DNA of 64,000 nucleotides from Thermasporomyces sp036564245 (GCA_036564245.1 DATCKU010000040.1:1-64000), one strand, 5' to 3'. Positions 15,517 through 24,594 are shown, counted from the first letter of the stretch. Notes: generated by a model from the letters alone, not told the origin. Numbers and translations: made by a program.

Positions 15517-18500
15517 ATGAGTGCGTACCCCCGTCAGGGCCACGGGCCAGTCCGTCCGATCGTCACCGCCGTGCTCGTCGCGCACGACGGCATGCCCTGG
15601 CTGGACAAGCTGGCTGAGGGCCTGCGTGGTCAGCGTCGTCGACCAGATCGCTTCCTCGTCGTCGATACGGGAAGTCGGGACGGTACGCGCGAGCGACTGG
15701 TCGAGTTGTTCGGCCAGCGGCTCGTACTTGACGCGCCACGTCGTACCGGCTTCGGCGAGGCGGTCAACCGTGCGGTCCGCGCGCTGCCACCCGCCCAGCC
15801 AGGTGAGTGGTTGTGGTTGCTGCATGACGACTGCACCCCTGCTCCGGGTGCGCTGGCTGGGTTGCTCAGGCTGGCTGGCAGCAGCCCTTCCGTCGCCGTC
15901 ATCGGACCGAAGCTGCGCGAGTGGCCTGAGGGTAGGCGACTGATCGAGTTCGGCGTCACCATCGCGGGCAGCAGCAACCGGGAGACCGGTCTCGAGTTCG
16001 GTGAGTACGACCAGGGCCAGCATGACGTCGTACGTGACGTGCTCGCGGTGAGCACCGCCGGCATGCTGATCCGGCGCGACGTCTTCGAGCGCCTCGGTGG
16101 ATTCGACGAGCGCTTCGGTCTCTACCGCGACGACGTGGACCTCGGCTGGCGGGTCGTGCGATCAGGCCACCGGGTGGTCGTCTGCCCGGATGCCGTCGTC
16201 TTCCATGCAGAAGCGAGCTTTCGAGGGCTGCGTCGCACGGATGCGGTGAAGGGCCGACCGCGGCGCGTGGACCGCAGGAACGCGATGTACACCCTGCTGG
16301 TCAACACGGCCCTCTGGCTGCTGCCCTTCGTCGCCTTACGGCTCGCCCTCGGCACCACGCTGCGGGTGTTGGCGTTGCTGCTTGCGAAGTGGCCAGACGC
16401 CGCCTTCGACGAGGCCATGGCCGCCCTTGCTGTCTTCTCGCGTCCAGACCGGATCCTGCTCGGGCGCCGACGGCGCGCCAAGCACCGTCGGGTCCCCCAT
16501 CGTGTGGTCCGGCAGCTGCTGCCACCTCCGTGGATCGGCCTGCAGCACACCTTCGACGCGTTGTTGGCGCTGGTGTCTGCTCGCACGGGTACGCACGTCA
16601 GCACGACCCGCCGAATCCGGCGGCCAGTGGAGTCTGGGCCGGTCGCAGAAGAGGCGGAGGAGCTGGAGAGCGGCGGCCCCGGCGTCCTGCGCTGGATCGT
16701 GACCCGACCACCGATCGTGACGCTGCTGGCACTCGTCGTCCTCACGCTCGTCGCCGGCCGACACCTGATCGGTGGCGGTGTGCTGAGCGGTGGGGCGCTG
16801 CTGCCACCTCCTGAGAGCGTCTCGGACCTGTGGCAGCGGTACGTCGAGTCGTGGCACCCGGTCGATCTCGGCAGCAGTCGAGCTGCGGCGCCCTACCTTC
16901 CGGTCCTGGCGTTGCTCGCCAGCATTCTCGGGGGACAGGTCGGACTGGCCGTCGACCTGCTGCTCCTGGGCAGCGTCCCCCTGGCGGGGCTGACCAGCTA
17001 CGTCCTGTTGCGCTCCTTGGTACGCAGCCGCCTGGTGCGGATCTGGGCAGCCACGACCTACGCCCTGCTACCCGCTGTGACCGGCGCGATCGCGTCGGGT
17101 CGGTTGGGCACCTGTGCAGCGGTGGTCCTCCTGCCGCTGGTCGCGGTCGGGGCGCTGCGGATGGTAGGAGCTGGTCGCGCCGAGGTCGGCTCCTGGAGCT
17201 CGGCCTGGACCACCGGGTTGCTGCTCGCCGTGGTCACGGCATTCGTACCGGCCGGCTACCTGGTCGCGGTGATCTTGGGCGTCGCCGTCTGCCTTGGCAC
17301 CTGGCTGCCACACCCCGGAGCCCGCAGCCGGATCGGCCTGGCGCTCGCCATTCCTCCGGGTGCCCTGCTGCCTTGGCTGCCGACCCTCGTCGAGAACCCG
17401 CGGGCGGTGCTCGCAGAAGCCGGTCTTTCGACGCCCACGCTGGTCGACGCGAAGCTCGGTCCCTTGTCGCTGGTCTTCGGTAACCCCGGCGGACCGGCGG
17501 CCGCTCCTGCCTGGATGACGGGCATCCTGCTGCTGATCGCGCTCGCCGCGCTGCTGCGCCGCGACCGGGCCAAAGCCGTGCTCGCCGCTTGGCTGTTCAG
17601 CGTCGCAGGGCTTGCGATCGGCCTCATGCAGAGCCGGCTGATGGTGCAGGCCGAGTGGATCCCCACGCCGGTGCCGTCATGGCCGGGGCTTGCGACGGTC
17701 GTCGTGGTCGCAGGTTGGATCCTCGCGATCGCGTTGGTCGCCGACGGTGCTACGCGGGTGTTCAGCGAGACGGCGTTCAGCTGGCGCCAGCCGGTCGCCG
17801 GCCTCCTCGCGATCCTCGCGGTGGCCGTCCCGGGTGTCATGGCGAGCTGGTGGATCCTTCGCGGTGCCGAGGGTCCGCTGACCCGTGGGCCAGGAGACGC
17901 CTTGCCGGCGTACATGCAGAGCGCGCAGCGCCGGCCGAGCCACCCACGGGCGCTCGTGATCCGGGCCGACGGCGGCACCGTCCGCTACGCAGTGGTTCGT
18001 GAAGGCTCGGTGCGGCTCGGGGACGCCGAGGTGGGCGGCAGTCGCTCAACCCTGCGGCAGCTCGACAGCCTGGTCGGCGACCTGCTGAGCGACGTACAAC
18101 AGCCCCGGATCACGACCCAGCTCGCGGCCTACGGCATCCGCTACGTCTACCTGCCGGCGCCCGCGGACAGCCGGTCGGTGGAGCGCCTCGACACGACCCC
18201 TGGACTGTCTCGCACGAGCGCACCGGATGGCGCCGCAGCGTGGCAGGTCCAGCTGCCTGCTGGCGCTGCACGGGTCATGCCGGCGGGATCGGGCGGAGCC
18301 AGCGAGGCGGTCGGCGAGGTGGTGGCTCTCGACGACCGCACGGGCCGGATCGCGATTCCGGACGGCCCGGTCGGTCGAGTCCTCGTCCTGGCCGAGACGT
18401 ACGACTCCGGCTGGCAGGCGGACTTCGACGGGAGGCCGCTGCCGTCCCGCACGTACGACGGATGGGCGCAGGCGTTCGACCTGCCGGCCGGCAGTGGAAG

Positions 18501-18759
18501 CGTCACCGTGACGCACGTCGCACCGAACCGCGGGGCACTGCTGGTGATCCAAGGCATCGTCGTCCTGCTGATCCTGATCTTCGCGCTGCCCAGCCGGTCC
18601 CGACGTGACGTTCCTGCGCCACCGCCCAGAGAGCCCCGTCGGCGTGCTGGGGTGCGACCACCGTCGCCACCCGGAGGAGGTCCGCGGTCCGGGCAGCCCA
18701 CCGGGCGGGCTGGTGTCCCGCAGTCGCCGGTACGGACGAACGCGGGGGTGGGCGCATGA
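15517..18759 (+). CDS. very large GT2 glycosyltransferase with C-terminal polytopic membrane region
   Basis: The 1,080-aa protein starts with a cytosolic GT-A domain of glycosyltransferase family 2 (about residues 13-235). It shows FLVVDTGSRDGT, the metal-binding HDDCTP (Asp104/105) and the acceptor motif RDDVDLGWR (204-212). After that come about a dozen hydrophobic segments between residues 255 and 790, and an extracytoplasmic C-terminal domain with YDSGWQADFDGRPLPS, similar to the tail of YfhO-like membrane proteins. A final hydrophobic helix precedes a Pro/Arg-rich tail. Likely role is transfer of sugars onto a lipid-linked or exported envelope polymer (inference). Its TGA overlaps the DUF5719 ATG, so the two are coupled. 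Confidence 0.85.
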   Translation: MSAYPRQGHGPVRPIVTAVLVAHDGMPWLDKLAEGLRGQRRRPDRFLVVDTGSRDGTRERLVELFGQRLVLDAPRRTGFGEAVNRAVRALPPAQPGEWLWLLHDDCTPAPGALAGLLRLAGSSPSVAVIGPKLREWPEGRRLIEFGVTIAGSSNRETGLEFGEYDQGQHDVVRDVLAVSTAGMLIRRDVFERLGGFDERFGLYRDDVDLGWRVVRSGHRVVVCPDAVVFHAEASFRGLRRTDAVKGRPRRVDRRNAMYTLLVNTALWLLPFVALRLALGTTLRVLALLLAKWPDAAFDEAMAALAVFSRPDRILLGRRRRAKHRRVPHRVVRQLLPPPWIGLQHTFDALLALVSARTGTHVSTTRRIRRPVESGPVAEEAEELESGGPGVLRWIVTRPPIVTLLALVVLTLVAGRHLIGGGVLSGGALLPPPESVSDLWQRYVESWHPVDLGSSRAAAPYLPVLALLASILGGQVGLAVDLLLLGSVPLAGLTSYVLLRSLVRSRLVRIWAATTYALLPAVTGAIASGRLGTCAAVVLLPLVAVGALRMVGAGRAEVGSWSSAWTTGLLLAVVTAFVPAGYLVAVILGVAVCLGTWLPHPGARSRIGLALAIPPGALLPWLPTLVENPRAVLAEAGLSTPTLVDAKLGPLSLVFGNPGGPAAAPAWMTGILLLIALAALLRRDRAKAVLAAWLFSVAGLAIGLMQSRLMVQAEWIPTPVPSWPGLATVVVVAGWILAIALVADGATRVFSETAFSWRQPVAGLLAILAVAVPGVMASWWILRGAEGPLTRGPGDALPAYMQSAQRRPSHPRALVIRADGGTVRYAVVREGSVRLGDAEVGGSRSTLRQLDSLVGDLLSDVQQPRITTQLAAYGIRYVYLPAPADSRSVERLDTTPGLSRTSAPDGAAAWQVQLPAGAARVMPAGSGGASEAVGEVVALDDRTGRIAIPDGPVGRVLVLAETYDSGWQADFDGRPLPSRTYDGWAQAFDLPAGSGSVTVTHVAPNRGALLVIQGIVVLLILIFALPSRSRRDVPAPPPREPRRRAGVRPPSPPGGGPRSGQPTGRAGVPQSPVRTNAGVGA

Positions 18760-20270
18760 ACCAGGGCGCGATGCGGATTGGTGTGGTGCTCGGGGTCGTG
18801 ACGGTGCTCGCGGTCGGAGCGGCCTTCGTACCACGCGGGCTCGGTTCTCCGTCGACTGCCGCACAGCAGGCGACCCGGCTCCCGTTGCGGCAGGCGGCGT
18901 TCGCCTGCCCCGAGTCGGCGTACGCCAAGGACGCCACGCGAACCGATCTGGCGGCGGTCGCACCCGCCGGTCGGGTGTCGCTCCTCGAGGCGGGTGCACG
19001 CGTGACCGGGGGAGGCCTGCCAGCCCGGATCGAGCTGACTCCGCTCGGGGAAGACAAGCCGGTCGCCTCCGGAGAGCGACGGGCCCGGCTCGTGGCGCAT
19101 ACCGTCCGTCGACCGCGGACCCCGCCCATGCTGATCTCGGCACAGGGAACGCTCGCACCGGGCGCGATGGCGTCCCAGCTCACCCGCACGACACGGGGTG
19201 AACTGCGTGGATTGGCCGAGGCATCGTGCCCTGCTCCACGATCGGAGTTCTGGTTCGTCGGAGCGGGCAGCCAGATCGGACGGCACGGCCGGCTCCACCT
19301 CACCAACGTCGACAGCGCCGAGGCGCACGTGGCCCTGCGCCTGTGGGACGAGAACGGTCCGGTCGACCTCGGAAGTGGCCGCAGCGTCGTGGTTCCGCCG
19401 GGGGATCAGACCGTCGTCGAACTGGATCAGCTCGCGCCCACCAGCAAGCGGCTGGCCGTCTTGGTGCGGGCCACGCGGGGCCGGATCTCAGCGGCCTTGC
19501 GGGACGACGCGGTGGACGGAGAGACCCCTGTCGGGATCGACTGGATACCGACCGCCACACGACCGGCGAGGGAGGTCGTGCTGCCGGCGGTCGCGGGCGG
19601 CGCGGGTCCGCGCACACTCACCGTGGTGGCGCCGGGTGACTCCACCGCCACCGTCGACCTCACGATCATCGGGCGGAACGGCAGCTTCGAGCCCGTCGGG
19701 CTCGGAACGTTCGACGTGGAGCCCGGGTCCGTGAAGGACGTACGCATCGACAAGGCCGTGCGGGGTGAGGCGGTCGCGATCCGGTTGGTGTCCGACGTGC
19801 CCATCACGGCGACCGTGCGGAGCCAGCTCGGGTCGGGCGATGGACCCCGGGATGTCGTCTACAGCGCCGCGGCGGCGCCCCTGTCGAGCCAGGCGGTCGT
19901 CCCATACACGCCAACTGGCGACCGCACGTCGGCGACCCTCATCCTCGCGACACCGTCGACCCGCCGATCCTCCCGACTCACCGTGACCCTCACCGACTCG
20001 AAGGGTCAACGTGTCGGCTCCACGACCGTGGTGATGAAGCCCGGCAGCTCTGTCGAGGTGCCGCTCAAGCCGAAGCGCAAGGTGCCGGCCTATGTCGCAC
20101 TAGTCGAGCTCGAGGACGGTGGGCCGATCTACGGCGCACGCTTCCTTGTCGAGAAGGGTCAGGCCGGCCCGATGATCTCGGGATGGCAGCTCGAGCCGGG
20201 AGTGACGAGCGCCGTGCGCCCCGTGGCGCTACCGGACCTCGGCGCTGCGGTCGACCGATCCTCCCACTAG
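18756..20270 (+). CDS. DUF5719 family exported protein
   Basis: This 504-aa protein has an N-terminal hydrophobic signal/anchor (about residues 8-28, IGVVLGVVTVLAVGAAFVP) followed by an all-beta-looking extracytoplasmic region with repeated Val/Thr-rich strands. DUF5719 proteins regularly follow the large GT2 gene near whiB in actinobacteria; their biochemical role is not known. The ATGA overlap with the glycosyltransferase indicates coordinated, near-stoichiometric synthesis and suggests it works with that enzyme at the outer face of the membrane. Confidence 0.85.
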   Translation: MNQGAMRIGVVLGVVTVLAVGAAFVPRGLGSPSTAAQQATRLPLRQAAFACPESAYAKDATRTDLAAVAPAGRVSLLEAGARVTGGGLPARIELTPLGEDKPVASGERRARLVAHTVRRPRTPPMLISAQGTLAPGAMASQLTRTTRGELRGLAEASCPAPRSEFWFVGAGSQIGRHGRLHLTNVDSAEAHVALRLWDENGPVDLGSGRSVVVPPGDQTVVELDQLAPTSKRLAVLVRATRGRISAALRDDAVDGETPVGIDWIPTATRPAREVVLPAVAGGAGPRTLTVVAPGDSTATVDLTIIGRNGSFEPVGLGTFDVEPGSVKDVRIDKAVRGEAVAIRLVSDVPITATVRSQLGSGDGPRDVVYSAAAAPLSSQAVVPYTPTGDRTSATLILATPSTRRSSRLTVTLTDSKGQRVGSTTVVMKPGSSVEVPLKPKRKVPAYVALVELEDGGPIYGARFLVEKGQAGPMISGWQLEPGVTSAVRPVALPDLGAAVDRSSH

Positions 20271-20295
20271 GCGTGCCCGGTGTCGAGGCAGGCCC

Positions 20296-20766
20296 TCAAT
20301 CCGCGCCATACGTGGGGTCGACGTCTTCCGGGTTCAGCCCGAGCAGCTCGGCCACTTGCTCGACGACGACGTCGTGGACGAGAGCGGACAAGTCCGACGA
20401 GCTCGACGCGCGCAGCTCGATGGGCCGGCGATAGATGACGATGCGGGCTGGCTTGCCACCGGCCGCTGTGTGGATGCTTCCCAGGGGCACTTCGGAGTCG
20501 AGGGAGAGATCGACCTTGCGTGGGTCCGGCACCTCCTCGACCGCGAACTCAACTCCGTCCAGCTCCCTGAAGAAGCGACGCTCGAGGGACTCCACAGCGT
20601 CCAGGACGAGATCGTCGAAGCGCTCCGCGCGTGATCGTGCGACCGGAACCCCGGATGGCGCGAGCGGCCCGCGTCCAGCGATCGGCCCCCGCATGCCACG
20701 GCCATGTCGATCACGGCGGCGAGTCGTGCGGGTCTGCGGCACCCCGTCGTGCGGCGGTCGAAGCAC
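20296..20766 (-). CDS. metallopeptidase-family (zincin-like, PF06262 type) protein without an intact HExxH
   Basis: The Arg-rich start RRRDRHGRGMRGP, the block RSRAERFDDLVLDAVESLERR and IVIYRRPIELRA match the actinobacterial metallopeptidase family usually found near whiB2/fbiA. The zincin motif position reads VHDVVVEQVAELLGL, so the first His of HExxH is Val and the last is Ala; the expected zinc site is lost. It is therefore probably a non-catalytic member. GTG 20766 keeps the conserved Arg-rich N-terminus, 156 aa in total. It converges on DUF5719 with a 25-nt gap. Confidence 0.75.
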   Translation of the reverse strand: MLRPPHDGVPQTRTTRRRDRHGRGMRGPIAGRGPLAPSGVPVARSRAERFDDLVLDAVESLERRFFRELDGVEFAVEEVPDPRKVDLSLDSEVPLGSIHTAAGGKPARIVIYRRPIELRASSSSDLSALVHDVVVEQVAELLGLNPEDVDPTYGAD

Positions 20767-20935
20767 GCTCTGAGCTTAGCGACCAGGCTGCGGTGAGACC
20801 TCGTGCCAGGAATGCGAGGACCGGGCAACCCACCCTTTCGTCGGATACCCGACACACCGACCGTGGTGAGACGTCGGGATCAGGAGGGCGCCAGCCCGGC
20901 CCTTGCGTAACGTCGAACGAGCTCTGTTGTGGAGA

Positions 20936-21094
20936 TCAGGCCTTGCCGAGGATGCGGTTCAGGTTCGTGCCGCACTCGGGGCAGGTGGCCTTGGCCATCC
21001 GGGTGCCCTTGTCGTTCACCTTGACTTCGCCCGTTGCGTTGCGCTTCGCCTTGCATTTCACGCAGTAGAACTCACCTGTGTAGGTCTCCGCCAT
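20936..21094 (-). CDS. 52-aa zinc-ribbon protein (DUF5679)
   Basis: A short gene runs from ATG 21094 to TGA at 20936. The protein begins MAETYTGEFYCVKCKAKRNA and continues with KATCPECGTNLNRILGKA. Two CxxC pairs (Cys11/Cys14 and Cys38/Cys41) define a small zinc ribbon, the DUF5679 type common in actinobacteria. Codon third positions are strongly G/C. Function is unknown; single zinc ribbons of this size often bind nucleic acid or a protein partner. Confidence 0.8.
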   Translation of the reverse strand: MAETYTGEFYCVKCKAKRNATGEVKVNDKGTRMAKATCPECGTNLNRILGKA

Positions 21095-21708
21095 GACGGC
21101 CCTCCTCGCTCGTTGCTGGGTCGGGGCAGGGCGGACCCGCCCGGGCCGCCCGATCTCGGGTCACCTTGTCCGGTCTCTCGGCCTGTCGTCCGGTATGGAC
21201 CCTGGGCGCCGCGACCGTTCAGCTCGGTGGTTGCCCACCGGGCCGATTGTCAGGCGTCCTGGTCGCCCGCGGACTCACCACCTCAGCGCCGTCCACTGCT
21301 GCGTGCTCGGCACCCATCTGGCCTCGTCCTGCCCATGGTGTCCCCTTTTATACCTGTTGGTGTGGGCCGGACGCGGGACGTGGTCCCGTACGACGCCGTG
21401 TCGACGCTACCCCTGCTCCTCTGGCAGTCAAACCTAGGGGTCGGCTCCAGCGACCGACGGGTGTCGTGGTGGCCTTATCCACGGCCTGTGGAAAAACCTG
21501 GGGATGGCATGTGTACTGCGCTGGGTTCGCTGTGCACGCAGCCCGACATGCGGTGGACGGCTCGGTTCGAAAGTGGGGACAAATCGATGTCTATCGTGGC
21601 ATTTCGCCAGCCTGACGTGCAGGTTGTCCGGGAACTGTGCTGTGGAAAACCTGTCCCTCCTCAGTCGGAGGGATCGAAGCTGTCGGTCCATGGCGGTACG
21701 TTTCGATA
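21095..21708. other. long intergenic region between divergent genes, no convincing ORF
   Basis: This 614-nt stretch separates the minus-strand zinc ribbon from the plus-strand YgjP-like protease. Open frames crossing it lack third-position bias and recognisable motifs. It contains DnaA-box-like sequences (listed separately) and an AT-richer patch around 21470-21660, compatible with promoters for the flanking genes. Confidence 0.6.
21475..21495. promoter_or_regulatory. inverted pair of DnaA-box-like sequences
   Basis: TTATCCACG (21475-21483) and TGTGGAAAA (21487-21495, reverse complement TTTTCCACA) face each other with 3 nt between. Each differs by one base from TTATCCACA. A further TGTGGAAAA is at 21641-21649. 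The arrangement is also a small dyad (TCCAC/GTGGA). No dnaA, dnaN or other origin gene is in the window, so this is not an origin on present evidence. Confidence 0.35.
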
Positions 21709-22293
21709 GTGGCCGAACCGGCGTCGGGGCAGCGCAAGACACGTCCGGGCACCCGCTCCGCTCGGACGGGACTCGAGCTGTCCCGGGTCGAGGTCCGCAG
21801 GAGCCAGCGTCGCCGGCGCACCGTGAGCGCATACCGCGACGGTGACCGCGTGGTGGTGCTTCTGCCGGCGCGGATGAGCCGTGCCGAGGAGCACCGGTGG
21901 GTTGGCGTCATGCTCGAGCGGCTCGCTGCTCAGGAGCGGCGGAGGAGGCCGAGCGACGCAGAGCTGCTGAACCGTGCCCGTGTGCTCTGCCGGCGCTACC
22001 TGGACGATGTGAGCCCACCGGCCAGCGTTCGCTGGGTCTCCAACCAAGGAATGCGGTGGGGGTCCTGCACTCCGAGTGATCGAACCGTGCGGCTTTCGTC
22101 CAGACTGCGTGGGATGCCCTCCTGGGTGATCGACTATGTGCTGGTCCACGAGATCGCACACCTGGTCGAGCCAGGACATACGCCCGCGTTCTGGGACCTG
22201 GTCCGGCGCTACCCACAGGCTGACCGGGCACGCGGGTATCTCGAGGGCGTGGCCGCCGCCGCCCAGTTGCCGCTGTCGGACTGCGCCGACTGA
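21709..22293 (+). CDS. YgjP-like (M48-annotated/DUF45) metallopeptidase
   Basis: The 194-aa protein ends in the YgjP/WLM-type zincin core: MRWGSCTPSDRTVRLSSRL, then VLVHEIAHLVEPGHTPAFW. His147, Glu148 and His151 form HExxH, and His157 is the likely third ligand. These small soluble zinc proteases are widespread; E. coli YgjP is related, but physiological substrates are unclear. GTG 21709 is taken as the start because the preceding in-frame residues to 21637 look non-coding. A hairpin terminator follows 24 nt after the stop. Confidence 0.82.
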   Translation: MAEPASGQRKTRPGTRSARTGLELSRVEVRRSQRRRRTVSAYRDGDRVVVLLPARMSRAEEHRWVGVMLERLAAQERRRRPSDAELLNRARVLCRRYLDDVSPPASVRWVSNQGMRWGSCTPSDRTVRLSSRLRGMPSWVIDYVLVHEIAHLVEPGHTPAFWDLVRRYPQADRARGYLEGVAAAAQLPLSDCAD

Positions 22294-22317
22294 CCGTCGC
22301 GGCGCGGTCGCCGGGCC

Positions 22318-22343
22318 TGACGGGCGAGGACTTTCGCCCGTCA
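22318..22343 (+). terminator. hairpin terminator
   Basis: A perfect 10-bp stem TGACGGGCGA / TCGCCCGTCA with a 6-nt loop lies just after the YgjP-like gene. A weak T-rich patch (gattttcat) follows about 10 nt later. Confidence 0.6.
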
Positions 22344-22462
22344 AGGAGGTGGAGATTTTCATCGCGACCCTCTGCGGTTTCATCCCCTCCGGACGTGGTC
22401 CCGCAGCCGTACTTGGCCGACTCTGAGCGTGGGTGGGCCGCGCAGGGGGAGGTGCGGGCGTG

Positions 22463-22897
22463 ATGGTGTGGGTCGCGAGTGCAATCGTGCTGGGGATCCT
22501 GTGTCTGGTTGCCGCGATTGTCGTACGTCGGCGCCGAGTCATTTACGCGGCAGGTGTCTTCCGGTGCCGGTTGCGGAGTGCTTCGTGGGGCGTGGAGTCG
22601 TTGAGCCAGCGATGGTCTCGAACGACGTCGTATGCCGTGTGGGTCCACGATGTGTTGGTTGTCTACCGAGGCATTGCGTTGACGAAGGTCTTGCTGTTCG
22701 CGTGTCGTTTCGCCGAGGACCTCGAGGACGCGCCGCCGGATGTGCGCAGGCTTGGCCCGTGCCCATTGCTGTTGCGACTTCGGCTCGACGACGGCGCCAT
22801 CGTGGAAGTGGCGGCCCCCCGTAGGACGTGCAGCGATCTCGTCGGCCCGTATGTGGCGGCACAGCTGCACCCGTCGGAGCGACGTACCGGACGCTGA
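22463..22897 (+). CDS. small membrane-anchored protein, DUF2550-like
   Basis: From ATG 22463 (GGAGG 10 nt upstream) the protein has 144 aa. It has an N-terminal helix VASAIVLGILCLVAAIVV, a basic patch RRRR, then a compact domain starting FRCRLRSASWG. The layout of one helix, a basic stop-transfer patch and a beta-rich C-R-L-R domain resembles the actinobacterial DUF2550 proteins, but similarity is only by eye. Function unknown. A longer frame from GTG 22433 is possible. Confidence 0.6.
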   Translation: MVWVASAIVLGILCLVAAIVVRRRRVIYAAGVFRCRLRSASWGVESLSQRWSRTTSYAVWVHDVLVVYRGIALTKVLLFACRFAEDLEDAPPDVRRLGPCPLLLRLRLDDGAIVEVAAPRRTCSDLVGPYVAAQLHPSERRTGR

Positions 22898-23165
22898 CAC
22901 CCGCGGTGCCGTCACCGCAGGGCCCCCTTGACGGCTGTGTGTTTCATGACGTCAGTGTGTTTACACGATCGATCTCACGCCGGGCACCGACATGGCGACG
23001 ACCTCATCACCCCAAGCGCGGTTGAGAGTTCCATCCCCCGTCGGCCTCTGCTTTGCGCCCACCTAATCACCCTGTGCGGGTGAAGCCCCACGGTTTGTTG
23101 TCAGCCAAGACTTTGCGTGAGAGAACTTTCGGGGGAAGCCCAGGCTGGCACGCGGGGGATGGGCA
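22898..23165. other. intergenic region before the STAS-domain gene
   Basis: No gene is visible. The stretch has an 8-bp direct repeat gtgtgttt (around 22938 and 22956) flanking the palindrome TGACGTCA, an unusually AT-rich motif for this genome and a candidate regulator site or promoter region. Confidence 0.4.
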
Positions 23166-23807
23166 ATGCTCTTGGACAACGTCTGGTGGTCTCCGGCACG
23201 TCGATCCGCCGATCGAGCCAGCCGATGGCGACCCTCAGGTGTTCTGGCACGCCACACCTCACCCACCGACCACGCCACCCAACAACCTCCTGCGGACACC
23301 AGTGAGGTGGGCGATGCCGCCGGAAGCCAGCACAGGAAAGGGATTCGCGGCTTCCTCCGGGGGCGTCGGGATCGAGACGGCAAGCACGATGCGATAAGCC
23401 GCGAGTTCATGTGCCTGGAACCGGCAACGCCCATCGACCGTGACCACGCCGCTGCGTTGGTCGATGCCGTCATCGAGTGGGTCAGCCGGAGCGAGCCGAG
23501 ACCGCTCGTGGTCGTCCTCGCGCTCCACCACACGCCCGAGATGGACGACACGACATGTGAAGCGGTGCTCGACCTGCATCACAAGTTGGACGCCCATGGC
23601 GTGCGGTTGTGTATCGGCGGCCTGCAGCAACCGGTCGTGCAGCGGCTGGCCTCGACGGGAGTCATGAAGAAGCTGGGTCCCGACGGCGCCTGGGCAAGTC
23701 TGCAGACGGCCATGCTGGCGGCGTACGCCCACCTGAATGGTCCCGGTGTCGTCACGCGCCGCGTCATGGCGGCGTTGCAGGCACAGGTCGTGCAGCTCGA
23801 CTTCTGA
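23166..23807 (+). CDS. STAS-domain protein
   Basis: Residues about 82-200 form a STAS domain like those of anti-sigma antagonists and SulP transporter tails: VVVLALHHTPEMDDTTCEAV (the conserved D-S/T position region) and LDAHGVRLCIGGLQQPVVQRL. It probably binds nucleotide or a partner protein; whether the phosphorylatable Ser/Thr is present is doubtful (MDDTT). ATG 23166 has GGGGGA 7 nt upstream. The first 80 residues are unlike any family I know and have weaker codon bias, so ATG 23409 is a possible true start. It converges tightly on def. Confidence 0.7.
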   Translation: MLLDNVWWSPARRSADRASRWRPSGVLARHTSPTDHATQQPPADTSEVGDAAGSQHRKGIRGFLRGRRDRDGKHDAISREFMCLEPATPIDRDHAAALVDAVIEWVSRSEPRPLVVVLALHHTPEMDDTTCEAVLDLHHKLDAHGVRLCIGGLQQPVVQRLASTGVMKKLGPDGAWASLQTAMLAAYAHLNGPGVVTRRVMAALQAQVVQLDF

Positions 23808-23837
23808 CCTGCGCTCGGCAGCTGCTGCTCGTGCCAG

Positions 23838-24398
23838 TCACTCGGCAGGCCAGCGCGGTCCGTACCGTTCTGCGACCGCCTCGGCGTCACGGAAGAGCTG
23901 TCGGCGTACCCGCTGCGACAGGCGGTCGGCGAACACGACGCCCTGAAGGTGATCGGTTTCGTGTTGCAGGCAGCGCGCGAGCATCCCCGTTCCCGAGACG
24001 ACGATGGGCTGACCCGACACGTCGAAACCCCGGACGACGGCGGTGTCGGGACGCGGGCACTTGGCGTAGGCCCCTGGTAGCGACAGGCACCCTTCCTCGG
24101 CCTCCTCAAGCCGGCGCTCCGATCCGGTGGGAAGCTCCAGGATCGGATTGCAGACCACGCCTTCCTGGATGACCTGGTCGGCGTCCGGGCAGCTGTAGAC
24201 GAACACCTGCAGGTCGACGCCGATCTGGTTGGCGGCGAGCCCGACGCCATCCGCGGCCCGCATCGTGGCCACCATGTCGGCGACGAGCGTGGCTAGTTCG
24301 GCGTCGTACGCCTCGACTGGCCGGCACCGACGATGCATCACCGGCTCGCCCCACCGAGTGATCGGACGCACCTGTCCATCAGTGGGAAGCTCGCCCAC
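23838..24398 (-). CDS. def: peptide deformylase
   Basis: Removes the N-formyl group from nascent proteins, using Fe2+ or another divalent metal. All three motifs are intact: GVGLAANQIG (51-60), EGCLS with the metal ligand Cys104, and QHETDHLQG with His146/Glu147/His150. The 186-aa length is normal. GTG 24398 is preferred because AAGGAG lies 5 nt upstream; the GTG at 24404 overlaps that Shine-Dalgarno. EGVVCNPILELP and the C-terminal half fit actinobacterial type-1-like deformylases. Confidence 0.95.
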   Translation of the reverse strand: MGELPTDGQVRPITRWGEPVMHRRCRPVEAYDAELATLVADMVATMRAADGVGLAANQIGVDLQVFVYSCPDADQVIQEGVVCNPILELPTGSERRLEEAEEGCLSLPGAYAKCPRPDTAVVRGFDVSGQPIVVSGTGMLARCLQHETDHLQGVVFADRLSQRVRRQLFRDAEAVAERYGPRWPAE

Positions 24399-24588
24399 GT
24401 CCACTCCTTCCGTCTGACCGTCTCCAGCGGCGACATGACCACGACGGCAGGCTATGGCCCCTCGCGGCGGGGCAGGCCGTATGGACCGACACGGACCGGT
24501 CAGAGCACGCCCAGTTCCGGTCCGCACACGGAACCGCATCAATGTAGGAGGAAGTCGGAGCAATCGGACGATCGCTCGCGAACCTCGG

Positions 24589-24594
24589 TATGGT
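24589..24594 (+). promoter_or_regulatory. -10-like box (TATGGT) for a leaderless mRNA
   Basis: TATGGT ends 8 nt before the ATG at 24603 and there is no Shine-Dalgarno there, consistent with a leaderless transcript of the tail-anchored protein gene. Confidence 0.4.

Noticed and set aside
21475..21649. Replication origin
   Set aside because: Only three DnaA-box-like sites and no dnaA/dnaN/parAB neighbours; too little for oriC.
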